The position numbers were made by a program, and so were the translations under genes. A stretch of DNA of 64,000 nt from Sphingopyxis sp. JAI128 (GTDB taxonomy: Bacteria > Pseudomonadota > Alphaproteobacteria > Sphingomonadales > Sphingomonadaceae): assembly GCF_014207235.1 (NCBI RefSeq), contig NZ_JACHDA010000002.1, positions 124,001-188,000 of the forward strand, read 5' to 3'. This document shows, piece by piece, positions 34,302 through 42,759 of the stretch (position 1 is its first letter; each line of letters starts with the position of its first letter). A model generated the notes under the pieces. That model did no database searches and was not told the DNA's origin. It worked only from the letters and a program-made list of their open reading frames with translations.

Positions 34302-37300
34302 TCAGAAAGAGAACCCGGCCGATAGCTTTACGGTGCGGGGGGGACCATCAATCGCATAATCGGTCGGATTGCGAAGCCCCGTGACCGAGTTGAAGCCGCT
34401 GAAATTGCGGTCGTTGAACAGGTTGATGATGTCGAGGCGCAGGCGAATGCGCGTTTCATCGGCAACGAATTTGAGCGGGATATTCTTGGTAATCGACAGA
34501 TCCATCTGGCGATACCCCCACAGGTCGCCGTTGCCCTTTGTCTTGGTCGAGACAATGTCGCGGCTGAGCGGGTCGCCCGGGGTGAATACGAAGGCCGCAA
34601 GATATTTGGGCGAAGCGATCTGGAATTTACCCGACAGGGTGATCCCATAGGGGATATCGACCGAACCCGCCATGACGAAGCGATGCTTGCGCACGCCCGT
34701 CGAGGTGATGAAGGGATAGGCGTCCATGTTAGGGAAATCGAGGCTGAAGGTTTCGCCGAACTGCCTGTTTTCTTCGGCGTCGGTGAAGGTGTAGGTCGCA
34801 TCGAGGCTCCACGGCGAGAACTCGGTGTATCGCTTGGTCAACTTGAAATAGGCCGTATTGGCGCGCGTTTCGATACCGTTCGTCCCGATGATGATGCTGC
34901 CGAACGGCGCGGGCGGGCTACCGAAAGGCGAATCCGGGTTGCCCGTCGCCGGGAAGAAGCTGCCGTCCGCCCGGCGGTTGCCGAGCAGGTAGACGAAACC
35001 GTCCTTGCTCTCGACATAGGAATAGCCAAGTTCGAGGTCGAGCAGGTTGAATTTGCCCCGCACGCCCAGACTGAACTGGTCCGAATAGGGAATTTTCAGG
35101 TCATTCTTGATAAAGCGCAGTTCGCGGCCGGCCCCCACTGGCAGCCCCGCGATCAACGCCGCACGGCCTTCGGGGGTCAGATAGGCCGGATCCCATGCGA
35201 TGCAGGTCGCGCTGGGTACGCATGTGTTGAGCGTGTCGCCGCGATTGTTGAAGTTGAACGTGCGGGTCGCGAACAGGCCCTGGGTCAACTCCTGCTGGAT
35301 ATTGTCGAACTGCGTACGATCATAGGAACGGCCGTAACCGCCGAATATCGCGAACCTCTTGTCGTCATCGAGCGAATAGGTGAAGCCCAGGCGGGGCTGC
35401 CATGCGCCCTTGAACGCCTTCCGCTCGCTTCCCGTCGAGATATAATCGTCGATGTTATAATCGGCGTTGACGAGATTCGTATAGGGCGGGGTCACGGTGC
35501 CGTTCGGACCCGTATAGGACGCCCGGCCCGCCACGAATTCGGCGATCGCGGGGTCATGCTTGTAATTCAGGAAGGCCGGGGTCCGCTCATAATCCCAGCG
35601 CAGGCCGATATTGAGCGTCAGGCGGTCGTCGAATTCCCAATCGTCCTGCGCATAGATACCGAATTGGAAATTCTTGGACGTGATATTCGGGTCGCCCCCG
35701 GACACCGGCGCACTGAAGACCATGCGGTACGGGATATCGTCGTTGAACGTGCCGCCGTTGGGGTTGTAATTCACATTATAGGTGAAGACCGGGTTCACAC
35801 CATTCTGCGTGTTGGTGTTGAGTTCGACCCACTTGCCCTTCACGCCGACCTTGAAGGTGTGCCCTTCAAGCCCCGTGTAGGTGAAGTCGTTCGACACCTG
35901 CCAGCCGTTCTGCCCCTTGTCCTGGAAATTGCTGCCCGCGCCGATGCGCAGGATATCACCGCGGCGGCTGGTGGTTGCTGGCGGGGGGTTAGGCACCGTC
36001 GCGTTGAAAATGGACACATTACCGAAATTGAGCGGCCGCGGTCCCCAGGTCACGTCTTCATAGGCGACCTTGAGGTCGTTGATCCAGGTGTCGGCGGTAT
36101 GTTCCCAGCGCGCAAGGCCGCGCCATTCCTCGACCTTGGCGATCGTCCGCGTTTCGAATGAAGCAAAACCGCTGTTAAACTGCTCGCCGCTTTCATCGCG
36201 ATATTTGACCGAAAATTCGAACAGGTCGTTGTTCGTCGGCGTGAAATTGATCTTCCCGAAATAGAGGTTTTCGTTGAAGGTTTCCTTCGCCGATCCGAAA
36301 ACATCCTGATATTCGCTCGGGAAATAAGAAATGGGCAATTCGAGACCCGGAGTAATGTCGCGCGGATTGACGCGGCGCTTGCCCTCGTAAGTCACGAAAA
36401 AGTGGAGCAGATCCTTGACGATCGGGCCGCCGAGAGCGCCGCCGAACTGGATATCCTTTGACCGGACTTTCGGAATATAGCGCGGAAAATTCTCGCTCGG
36501 GCGCCGGTCGCGCAGGCTCTGGTTGGTGAAATCGATAAAGCCTTCGCCGTGGAACTCATTGGTACCCGACTTGGTCACCGCGGTGACCGCGACCGAGCTC
36601 ACTTGGTCGAACTCAGCTTTATAGTTCGAGCTGATGACGCGATATTCGCCGATCGCGAGCTGCGGGAACGGGTTGCCCTGCGTCGAATCCTGGCCGGTCA
36701 CGCCGTTTTTGAGCACATAATCCTTCTGTCCGATGCCATCGATGAAGATGTTCACGGAATTGCTTCCCTGCGCGCCCCCCTGAAGGCGCGATTGGTCGCT
36801 GCCGTTGGTGATGAACTGGACGCCGGGTGCGAGGTCGGCGAAAGCAAGGAAGTTGCGATTGTTTTGCGGCAGCACCTCGATCAGCCGCTGCGAGATATTG
36901 GTGCCGACTTCGCCGCCCTCCATCGAGCGGATACGGCTGCCGGTGACGATGATCGCATCGTCGCCGCCCGAAGCGATGTCCGGCTGCGAAAAGTCGAAGT
37001 CCAGAACCGCACTCTGCCCGACCGAGAGGGTGAATTCGTCAGTGCGACGCACCCCGCCGGGGGTGGTCAGCTCGAGGCGATAGGTGCCAACCGGAAGCGA
37101 CGCGATATTGTAGCTGCCATTTTCGCCGACGGTGACGCTGCGCGTCAGGCCCGTGTTGACGTTGATCGCGGTGACCTGCGACACCCCGCCATCGGCCTTG
37201 ACCGTCCCGCGCAGCGAAGCACTCGACACCTGGGCATGGGCGGGAACCGCGACCGCGACGGCCAGCGCGCCAGCCGCGCTGCTCCATGCCAGCGCCGCGG

Positions 37301-37361
37301 CGAACGAACGTGCGCGCGACCGGCGTGCGAAAACGGTTTGAAAATCATGCGATAACTTCAC
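34302..37361 (-). CDS. TonB-dependent receptor with carboxypeptidase-regulatory-like N-domain (Oar-like)
   Basis: Outer-membrane receptor of 1019 residues. The start is the GTG at 37361, preceded by AGGGAGG at five bases; it gives a long signal peptide ending near PAHAQ. Next comes a carboxypeptidase-regulatory-like beta domain (SSASLRGTVKADGGVSQVTAI...GTYRLELTTPGG, about residues 45-120), a plug domain (IIVTGSRIRSMEGGEV near 138), and the barrel ending in a terminal Phe (KLSAGFSF), the signal for BAM assembly. It should take up oligosaccharides across the outer membrane with TonB energy. It sits between GH144 and GH3 genes, with a LacI operator upstream. Confidence 0.93.
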   Translation of the reverse strand: MKLSHDFQTVFARRSRARSFAAALAWSSAAGALAVAVAVPAHAQVSSASLRGTVKADGGVSQVTAINVNTGLTRSVTVGENGSYNIASLPVGTYRLELTTPGGVRRTDEFTLSVGQSAVLDFDFSQPDIASGGDDAIIVTGSRIRSMEGGEVGTNISQRLIEVLPQNNRNFLAFADLAPGVQFITNGSDQSRLQGGAQGSNSVNIFIDGIGQKDYVLKNGVTGQDSTQGNPFPQLAIGEYRVISSNYKAEFDQVSSVAVTAVTKSGTNEFHGEGFIDFTNQSLRDRRPSENFPRYIPKVRSKDIQFGGALGGPIVKDLLHFFVTYEGKRRVNPRDITPGLELPISYFPSEYQDVFGSAKETFNENLYFGKINFTPTNNDLFEFSVKYRDESGEQFNSGFASFETRTIAKVEEWRGLARWEHTADTWINDLKVAYEDVTWGPRPLNFGNVSIFNATVPNPPPATTSRRGDILRIGAGSNFQDKGQNGWQVSNDFTYTGLEGHTFKVGVKGKWVELNTNTQNGVNPVFTYNVNYNPNGGTFNDDIPYRMVFSAPVSGGDPNITSKNFQFGIYAQDDWEFDDRLTLNIGLRWDYERTPAFLNYKHDPAIAEFVAGRASYTGPNGTVTPPYTNLVNADYNIDDYISTGSERKAFKGAWQPRLGFTYSLDDDKRFAIFGGYGRSYDRTQFDNIQQELTQGLFATRTFNFNNRGDTLNTCVPSATCIAWDPAYLTPEGRAALIAGLPVGAGRELRFIKNDLKIPYSDQFSLGVRGKFNLLDLELGYSYVESKDGFVYLLGNRRADGSFFPATGNPDSPFGSPPAPFGSIIIGTNGIETRANTAYFKLTKRYTEFSPWSLDATYTFTDAEENRQFGETFSLDFPNMDAYPFITSTGVRKHRFVMAGSVDIPYGITLSGKFQIASPKYLAAFVFTPGDPLSRDIVSTKTKGNGDLWGYRQMDLSITKNIPLKFVADETRIRLRLDIINLFNDRNFSGFNSVTGLRNPTDYAIDGPPRTVKLSAGFSF

Positions 37362-37472
37362 GGCATCCTCCCTTTTTGTGCCCCGACATTTCCCGCCCTC
37401 GCTGATTTCGCCGACCGGCCTTGCCACCGCTCAACGACGAGTCGCGGGAAATCGCGTCGTGTTTTTTTGATT

Positions 37473-37486
37473 TGTAACCGGTTTCA
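37473..37486. promoter_or_regulatory. LacI-family operator between TonB receptor and GH3 genes
   Basis: TGTAACCGGTTTCA is the third site of this type and lies in the 246-base divergent gap, 112 bases from the receptor start and 122 bases from the GH3 start. It could repress both transcripts. It differs from the site at 25562 at only two positions. Confidence 0.7.
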
Positions 37487-37607
37487 CGATCACTGTATAG
37501 AGAGAAGCGACGCAGATGGATGCAATCGGGGGCCAGCCGGTTTTCCGCCGAAATTCGGCCCATCCGCGTGACAATGTATAAGCAAACCCGACTGGGAAGG
37601 ACGAATC

Positions 37608-39926
37608 ATGCCGCCGATGAAGCGCAATCTCACATACCTGACGCTGGCCACCCTGATGGTGGCAGGACAGCTCGCCCCAACCCCGCTGCTGGCGAAGCCG
37701 GCGACGAGCGCGAGCGAAAAGGCGCCAGTCGATTCGGCGGACTGGATGCGCCCCGATGCGAAAATGGACCGCTTTATCGCCGACCTGATCGCGAAGATGA
37801 CGCTGGACGAGAAAATCGGGCAATTATCGCTCCTGACCAGCGACTGGGATTCGACCGGCCCCACGATGCGCCAGGGCTATCAGGACGATATCCGCAAGGG
37901 CCGCATCGGATCGATCTTCAACGCCTTCACCGCCAAATATACGCGCGATCTGCAACGGCTCGCGGTCGAAGAGACGCGGCTGCAAATCCCCCTACTCTTC
38001 GGCTATGACGTCGTCCACGGTCATCGCACCATCTTTCCCATCTCGCTGGGCGAATCGGCGAGCTGGGACCTGAATGCCATTGAAAAGGCAGCGCGAATTT
38101 CCGCGACCGAGGCCGCCGCCGAGGGCATCCACTGGACCTTCGCGCCAATGGTCGACGTCGCGCGCGACCCGCGCTGGGGCCGCATGTCCGAAGGCGCAGG
38201 CGAAGATGTCTTCCTTGGCAGCAAGATCGCGGCCGCGCGCGTGCGGGGGTTCCAGGGCGACGACCTGAAACGCGTCGATACGGTGCTCGCGACCGCCAAG
38301 CATTTCGCCGCCTATGGCGCGGCGCAAGCGGGCCGCGATTACCATACGGTCGATATTTCGGAGCGCACGCTGCGCGATGTCTATCTGCCGCCGTTCAAGG
38401 CGGCGGCCGATGCCGGCGCGGCGACCTTCATGACCTCGTTCAACGAATATGACGGCGTGCCCGCGTCGGGCAGCCACTATCTGCTGACCGACGTGCTGCG
38501 CAAGAAATGGGGTTTCAAGGGTTTTATCGTAACCGATTACACGTCGATCAACGAAATGGTCGCGCACGGCTATTCGAAGGATCTGAAGCAGGCCGGCGAA
38601 CAGGCGATCAACGCCGGTGTCGACATGGATCTGCAGGGCGCGGTGTTCATGGACCAACTCGCGCAGTCGGTTGCCGAGGGCAAGGTCGACGTGAAGCGGG
38701 TCGATGCTGCGGTGAAAGCGATCCTCGAGATGAAATACCGCCTCGGCCTGTTCGAGGATCCCTATCGTTATTCGGACGAGGCGCGCGAAAAGGCGACCGT
38801 CTATCGCGCCGATTTCCTCGAGGCGGCGCGCGACGTCGCGCGCAAGTCGATCGTGCTGCTGAAGAACAAGGACGGCGCCCTTCCGCTCGCCGCATCGGCA
38901 AAGTCGATCGCCCTGATTGGGCCGCTCGGCAACAGCAAGGAGGATATGATCGGCAGCTGGGCCGCGGCAGGCGACCGCAAGACGCGGCCGGTCACGCTGC
39001 TCGAAGGCCTGCAGGCGCGCGCGCCAAAGGGAACGACGGTCGCCTATGCTAAGGGTGCGGGCTATCAATTCGCCGACGCGGGCAAAACCGACGGTTTCGC
39101 CGAAGCGATCGCGCTCGCGCAGAAATCCGATGTGATCGTCGCCGCGATGGGCGAGCATTGGAACATGACCGGCGAAGCGGCGAGCCGCACCTCGCTCGAC
39201 CTGCCGGGCAACCAGCAGGCTTTGCTGGAGGAACTCAAGAAAACCGGCAAGCCGATCATCCTCGTTCTGATGAGCGGACGGCCGAACAGCATCGAATGGG
39301 CCGACGCCAATGTCGATGCGATCCTCGAGGCCTGGTATCCTGGGACGATGGGCGGCCATGCCGTCGCCGATGTCCTTTATGGCGACTATAATCCGTCGGG
39401 AAAATTGCCCGTCACCTTCCCGCGCAACGTCGGACAGGTGCCGATCTATTACGACATGAAAAACACCGGGCGGCCGATCAAGCCCGAGGATCCCAACGCA
39501 AAATATGTCTCGCGCTATCTCGATACGCCGAACACCCCGCTCTACCCGTTCGGCTATGGCCTCAGCTACACCAGCTTTACCTATTCGCCGGTGACACTCG
39601 ACAAGGCAAAGATCCGCCCGGGGGAAAAGCTGACCGCAACGGTCACCGTGACCAACAGCGGCGCGCGAGATGGCGAGGAGGTCGTCCAGCTTTATGTCCG
39701 CGACCTTGTTGGATCGGTGACGCGCCCGGTCAAGGAGCTCAAGGGCTTTGAAAAGCTGATGCTGAAGAAGGGCGAGAAACGAACGGTCCGCTTCACCCTG
39801 ACCGACGCCGATCTCGCCTTTACGCGGCAGGATATGAGCTGGGGCAGCGAACCCGGGCAGTTCAGGCTGTGGGTCGGCCCCTCGTCGGCCGAAGGACAGG
39901 AAGCCAGCTTCGAGCTGACCGAATGA
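37608..39926 (+). CDS. GH3 periplasmic beta-glucosidase (BglX-like)
   Basis: Family 3 glycoside hydrolase of 772 residues with a signal peptide ending near LLAKP. The start at 37608 has GAAGGA six bases ahead. The N-terminal barrel carries the nucleophile Asp310 in FIVTDYTSINEM; the substrate-binding KHFAAYGAAQAGRDY lies near residue 231; the C-terminal beta-sandwich starts near 400 and contains the usual acid/base region MGEHWNMTGEAASR; a fibronectin III-like domain occupies the last 120 residues. GH3 enzymes of this form release glucose from sophorose and other beta-glucosides. Its stop overlaps the sulfatase start as ATGA, so the two are coupled. Confidence 0.95.
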   Translation: MPPMKRNLTYLTLATLMVAGQLAPTPLLAKPATSASEKAPVDSADWMRPDAKMDRFIADLIAKMTLDEKIGQLSLLTSDWDSTGPTMRQGYQDDIRKGRIGSIFNAFTAKYTRDLQRLAVEETRLQIPLLFGYDVVHGHRTIFPISLGESASWDLNAIEKAARISATEAAAEGIHWTFAPMVDVARDPRWGRMSEGAGEDVFLGSKIAAARVRGFQGDDLKRVDTVLATAKHFAAYGAAQAGRDYHTVDISERTLRDVYLPPFKAAADAGAATFMTSFNEYDGVPASGSHYLLTDVLRKKWGFKGFIVTDYTSINEMVAHGYSKDLKQAGEQAINAGVDMDLQGAVFMDQLAQSVAEGKVDVKRVDAAVKAILEMKYRLGLFEDPYRYSDEAREKATVYRADFLEAARDVARKSIVLLKNKDGALPLAASAKSIALIGPLGNSKEDMIGSWAAAGDRKTRPVTLLEGLQARAPKGTTVAYAKGAGYQFADAGKTDGFAEAIALAQKSDVIVAAMGEHWNMTGEAASRTSLDLPGNQQALLEELKKTGKPIILVLMSGRPNSIEWADANVDAILEAWYPGTMGGHAVADVLYGDYNPSGKLPVTFPRNVGQVPIYYDMKNTGRPIKPEDPNAKYVSRYLDTPNTPLYPFGYGLSYTSFTYSPVTLDKAKIRPGEKLTATVTVTNSGARDGEEVVQLYVRDLVGSVTRPVKELKGFEKLMLKKGEKRTVRFTLTDADLAFTRQDMSWGSEPGQFRLWVGPSSAEGQEASFELTE

Positions 39927-41488
39927 CGATGCGATTTCGCCTTCCGGTTGCCCTCGCCCTCCCGCTCGCTTTCGCTGTTGCGGCGGAAGCGCAGCCGGAG
40001 GGGCGTCCGAACATCGTCTATATTATGTCCGATGATCACGCCTATCAGGCGATTTCGGCCTATGGGTCGCCGCTGTCGAAGCTGGCGCCGACGCCAAATA
40101 TCGACCGGATCGCCAAGAATGGCGCGATCTTCACGCAGAGCTTCGTCGGCAATTCGCTTTGCGGCCCCAGCCGCGCGACGCTGCTTACCGGGCGTCAAAG
40201 CAACGCTCACGGTTTCACGCAGAACGGCCAGCGCTTCGACAACCATGTCTGGGTGTGGCCGCGCGCGCTGAGCCAGGCGGGCTATGCCACCGCAATGTTC
40301 GGCAAATGGCACATCAACTACTCGCCCGACGGCATCGGCTTCGACGATTGGAAGGTGCTCGACGATCAAGGCGAATATTATAATCCCGACATCATCACGC
40401 CCAAGGGGCGCAGCATCGCAGAAGGCTATGCCACCGACCTCATCACGCAATACAGCCTCGACTGGCTGAAAAACGGGCGCGACAAGTCCAAACCCTTTGC
40501 GATCCTGATCCACCACAAGGCGCCGCACCGCAATTTCATGCCCGCGCTGCGCCATGTGCAGAAATATCAGGGCGTGACCTTCCCCGTGCCGGACAATTAT
40601 TTCGACGATTATGCGGGCCGCGTCGCGGCTGGCACACAGGAAATGAACATCTACCGCGACATGTATGAGGGGCACGACCTCAAGATGACCGTCGCAAAGG
40701 GATCGGCGCAGCTCCGCTACAATCGCTGGCCCGGCGCGTTCGACCGCATGACGCACGCGCAGCAGGCCGAATGGGACGCGGCGATGCAGGCCGACAACGA
40801 CCGGCTTAACGCGGCGGCGCTGTCGGACCGCGACCTCGCGCTGTGGAAATATCAGCGTTACATGCAGCAATATCTGGGCACGATCGCTGCGGTCGACGAA
40901 GGCGTCGGCGCGGTGCTCGACTATCTCGGCGAAAGCGGCCTCGATCGGAATACCATCGTCGTCTACACCTCCGACCAAGGCTTTTATCTGGGCGAGCATG
41001 GCTGGTTCGACAAGCGCTTCATCTATGAAGAATCGATGCGCACCCCCTTCCTGATCCAGTATCCGGGGCATATCCGCCCGGGCACGCGCATCGCGGCACC
41101 GATCCAGAATATCGACTATGCGCCAACCTTCCTCGACTATGCCGGGGTCAAGGGTCCGGCGACGATCCAGGGTCGGTCGATGATGCCGCTGCTGACGGGC
41201 GGCACCCCGCGCGACTGGCGCAAGGACGTCTATTATCATTATTACGAGTTTCCGGGATTTCATGCGGTACGTGCGCATTATGGCGTGCGCGGCGAGCGAT
41301 ATAAGCTCGTGCGCTTCTACGGCGAAGGCCTCGACGCGTGGGAGTTTTACGACCTGAGGACCGACCCGCACGAGATGGACAACCGGATCGCCGACCCCGC
41401 GATGAAGGGCGCGATCGCGCGCATGAAGCGGCGGCTGATCGTACTGCGCCGCGAATATCAAGATACCAGCGGCCCCGCCATTTCCTGA
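39923..41488 (+). CDS. secreted sulfatase (family S1, formylglycine-dependent)
   Basis: Sulfatase of 521 residues with a signal peptide ending near AEAQP. The motif LCGPSRATLLTG holds Cys80, the residue that must be converted to formylglycine; metal ligands are in IVYIMSDDHA and VYTSDQGFYLGEHG near residue 365. The ATG at 39923 overlaps the GH3 stop; the longer frame from 39869 would read inside GH3. S1 family members remove sulfate from sugars, but some act as phosphonate or phosphodiester hydrolases, so the leaving group is uncertain. No formylglycine-generating enzyme is in the window and would have to be elsewhere. Coupling to GH3 suggests action on a substituted glucan. Confidence 0.92.
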   Translation: MTMRFRLPVALALPLAFAVAAEAQPEGRPNIVYIMSDDHAYQAISAYGSPLSKLAPTPNIDRIAKNGAIFTQSFVGNSLCGPSRATLLTGRQSNAHGFTQNGQRFDNHVWVWPRALSQAGYATAMFGKWHINYSPDGIGFDDWKVLDDQGEYYNPDIITPKGRSIAEGYATDLITQYSLDWLKNGRDKSKPFAILIHHKAPHRNFMPALRHVQKYQGVTFPVPDNYFDDYAGRVAAGTQEMNIYRDMYEGHDLKMTVAKGSAQLRYNRWPGAFDRMTHAQQAEWDAAMQADNDRLNAAALSDRDLALWKYQRYMQQYLGTIAAVDEGVGAVLDYLGESGLDRNTIVVYTSDQGFYLGEHGWFDKRFIYEESMRTPFLIQYPGHIRPGTRIAAPIQNIDYAPTFLDYAGVKGPATIQGRSMMPLLTGGTPRDWRKDVYYHYYEFPGFHAVRAHYGVRGERYKLVRFYGEGLDAWEFYDLRTDPHEMDNRIADPAMKGAIARMKRRLIVLRREYQDTSGPAIS

Positions 41489-41529
41489 GCGGGTTGCGAT
41501 GACCGCGGGCGAGCGGTAGGCGCGATGGC

Positions 41530-42759
41530 GTGAGCCCTGAATCGCCCTCCGCGTTCGCGCCCTTCCGTTACCCTGCGTTTCGCGCGATCTGGATCGCGAA
41601 CCTCGCGTCGAACATGGGGTCGATGATCCAGTCGGTCGCGGCGGCGTGGCTGATGACCGAGCTGACCAGCTCGCACCTGCTGATCGCACTGGTTGCGGCG
41701 AGCACGACGATTCCCGTCATGCTGCTCGGAATCTTCGCGGGGGCGATCGCCGACAATTTCGACCGGCGGCGCGTAATGCTCGCGGCGCAGACGGGGATGC
41801 TGATTGTTTCGGCCGCACTGACGCTGATCACCTATATGGGCGCGATCACGCCGCTGACCCTGCTGTTCTTCACGCTCGCCGTCGGGTGCGGCACGGCGCT
41901 CAACGGCCCCGCATGGCAGGCGTCGGTGCGGTTGCAGGTCGGGCCGAAGGATCTGCCGCAGGCGATCGCGCTCAACACCATCGCGTTCAACCTTGCGCGC
42001 AGCGTCGGCCCCGCGCTCGGCGGTCTGTTGATCTCGATCGTCGGCACCGCCGCCGCCTTCGGGCTCAACGCGCTGAGCTATATCGCGCTGATCTTCGTGC
42101 TGCTGCGCTGGCACCCCGAGACGGTGCCGCCTCGTCGCACCCCGATGCTGGCCGCCATCGCGGCAGGCCTTCGCTTCTGTGCGCAGTCGGACCCGGTACG
42201 CCGCGTCCTGATCCGCGGTTTCGCCTTCGGCTTCGGCGCGGCGGGGTTCCAGGCGCTGTTGCCCTCGCTCGTCCGCGACCGGCTGCACGGCACCGAAATC
42301 GTCTATGGCCTGTGCCTTGCCGCTTTCGGTGCGGGATCGATTTTCGCGGCACTTTGGATCGGCGCCGCGCGCCGCCGCTGGGGCAGCGACCGCGTCGTGA
42401 CCGCCGCGTCGCTCATCTTTGCTGCCGCGATGCTGCCCGTCGCGCTGACTGCCAGCCTGCCGCCGACGATGCTCGCCGCATTTGTCGCCGGCGGCGCGTG
42501 GGTTTCGACGCTGACGACGCTCAACGTCGCAATGCAGCTCCGCTCGCCCGAAGAGATCCTCGGCCGCTGCCTGTCGATCTATCAGGCGGTGACCTTTGGC
42601 GCGATGGCGCTCGGCGCCTATACGCTCGGGCTGGTCGCCGACCTCACCTCGCTGCCCGCCGCGATCCTCGGCTCGGCAGGCTGGCTGCTGCTCTCGGCGC
42701 TGGTCCTGCGCTTCGTCGCGCCGATGCCGCGGCGCGACGAAGGCAGGCTGCTTCCCTAG
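41530..42759 (+). CDS. MFS transporter, EntS/MFS_3-like
   Basis: Twelve-helix major facilitator of 409 residues of the MFS_3 group (EntS-like exporters). The N-terminal YPAFRAIWIANLASNMGSMIQSVAAAWLM is a strong family mark and DNFDRRRVMLAAQ carries the loop 2-3 motif. The GTG at 41530 is the only reasonable start. It may export a small molecule or siderophore-like compound, and no partner gene indicates which. It follows the sulfatase by 41 bases but has no functional link that I can see. Its stop overlaps the stop of czcA on the other strand in CTAG (42756-42759). Confidence 0.85.
   Translation: MSPESPSAFAPFRYPAFRAIWIANLASNMGSMIQSVAAAWLMTELTSSHLLIALVAASTTIPVMLLGIFAGAIADNFDRRRVMLAAQTGMLIVSAALTLITYMGAITPLTLLFFTLAVGCGTALNGPAWQASVRLQVGPKDLPQAIALNTIAFNLARSVGPALGGLLISIVGTAAAFGLNALSYIALIFVLLRWHPETVPPRRTPMLAAIAAGLRFCAQSDPVRRVLIRGFAFGFGAAGFQALLPSLVRDRLHGTEIVYGLCLAAFGAGSIFAALWIGAARRRWGSDRVVTAASLIFAAAMLPVALTASLPPTMLAAFVAGGAWVSTLTTLNVAMQLRSPEEILGRCLSIYQAVTFGAMALGAYTLGLVADLTSLPAAILGSAGWLLLSALVLRFVAPMPRRDEGRLLP

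Noticed and set aside
34683..36161. 492-codon plus-strand frame inside the Oar-like receptor
   Set aside because: Antisense shadow, no ribosome site or family motif.
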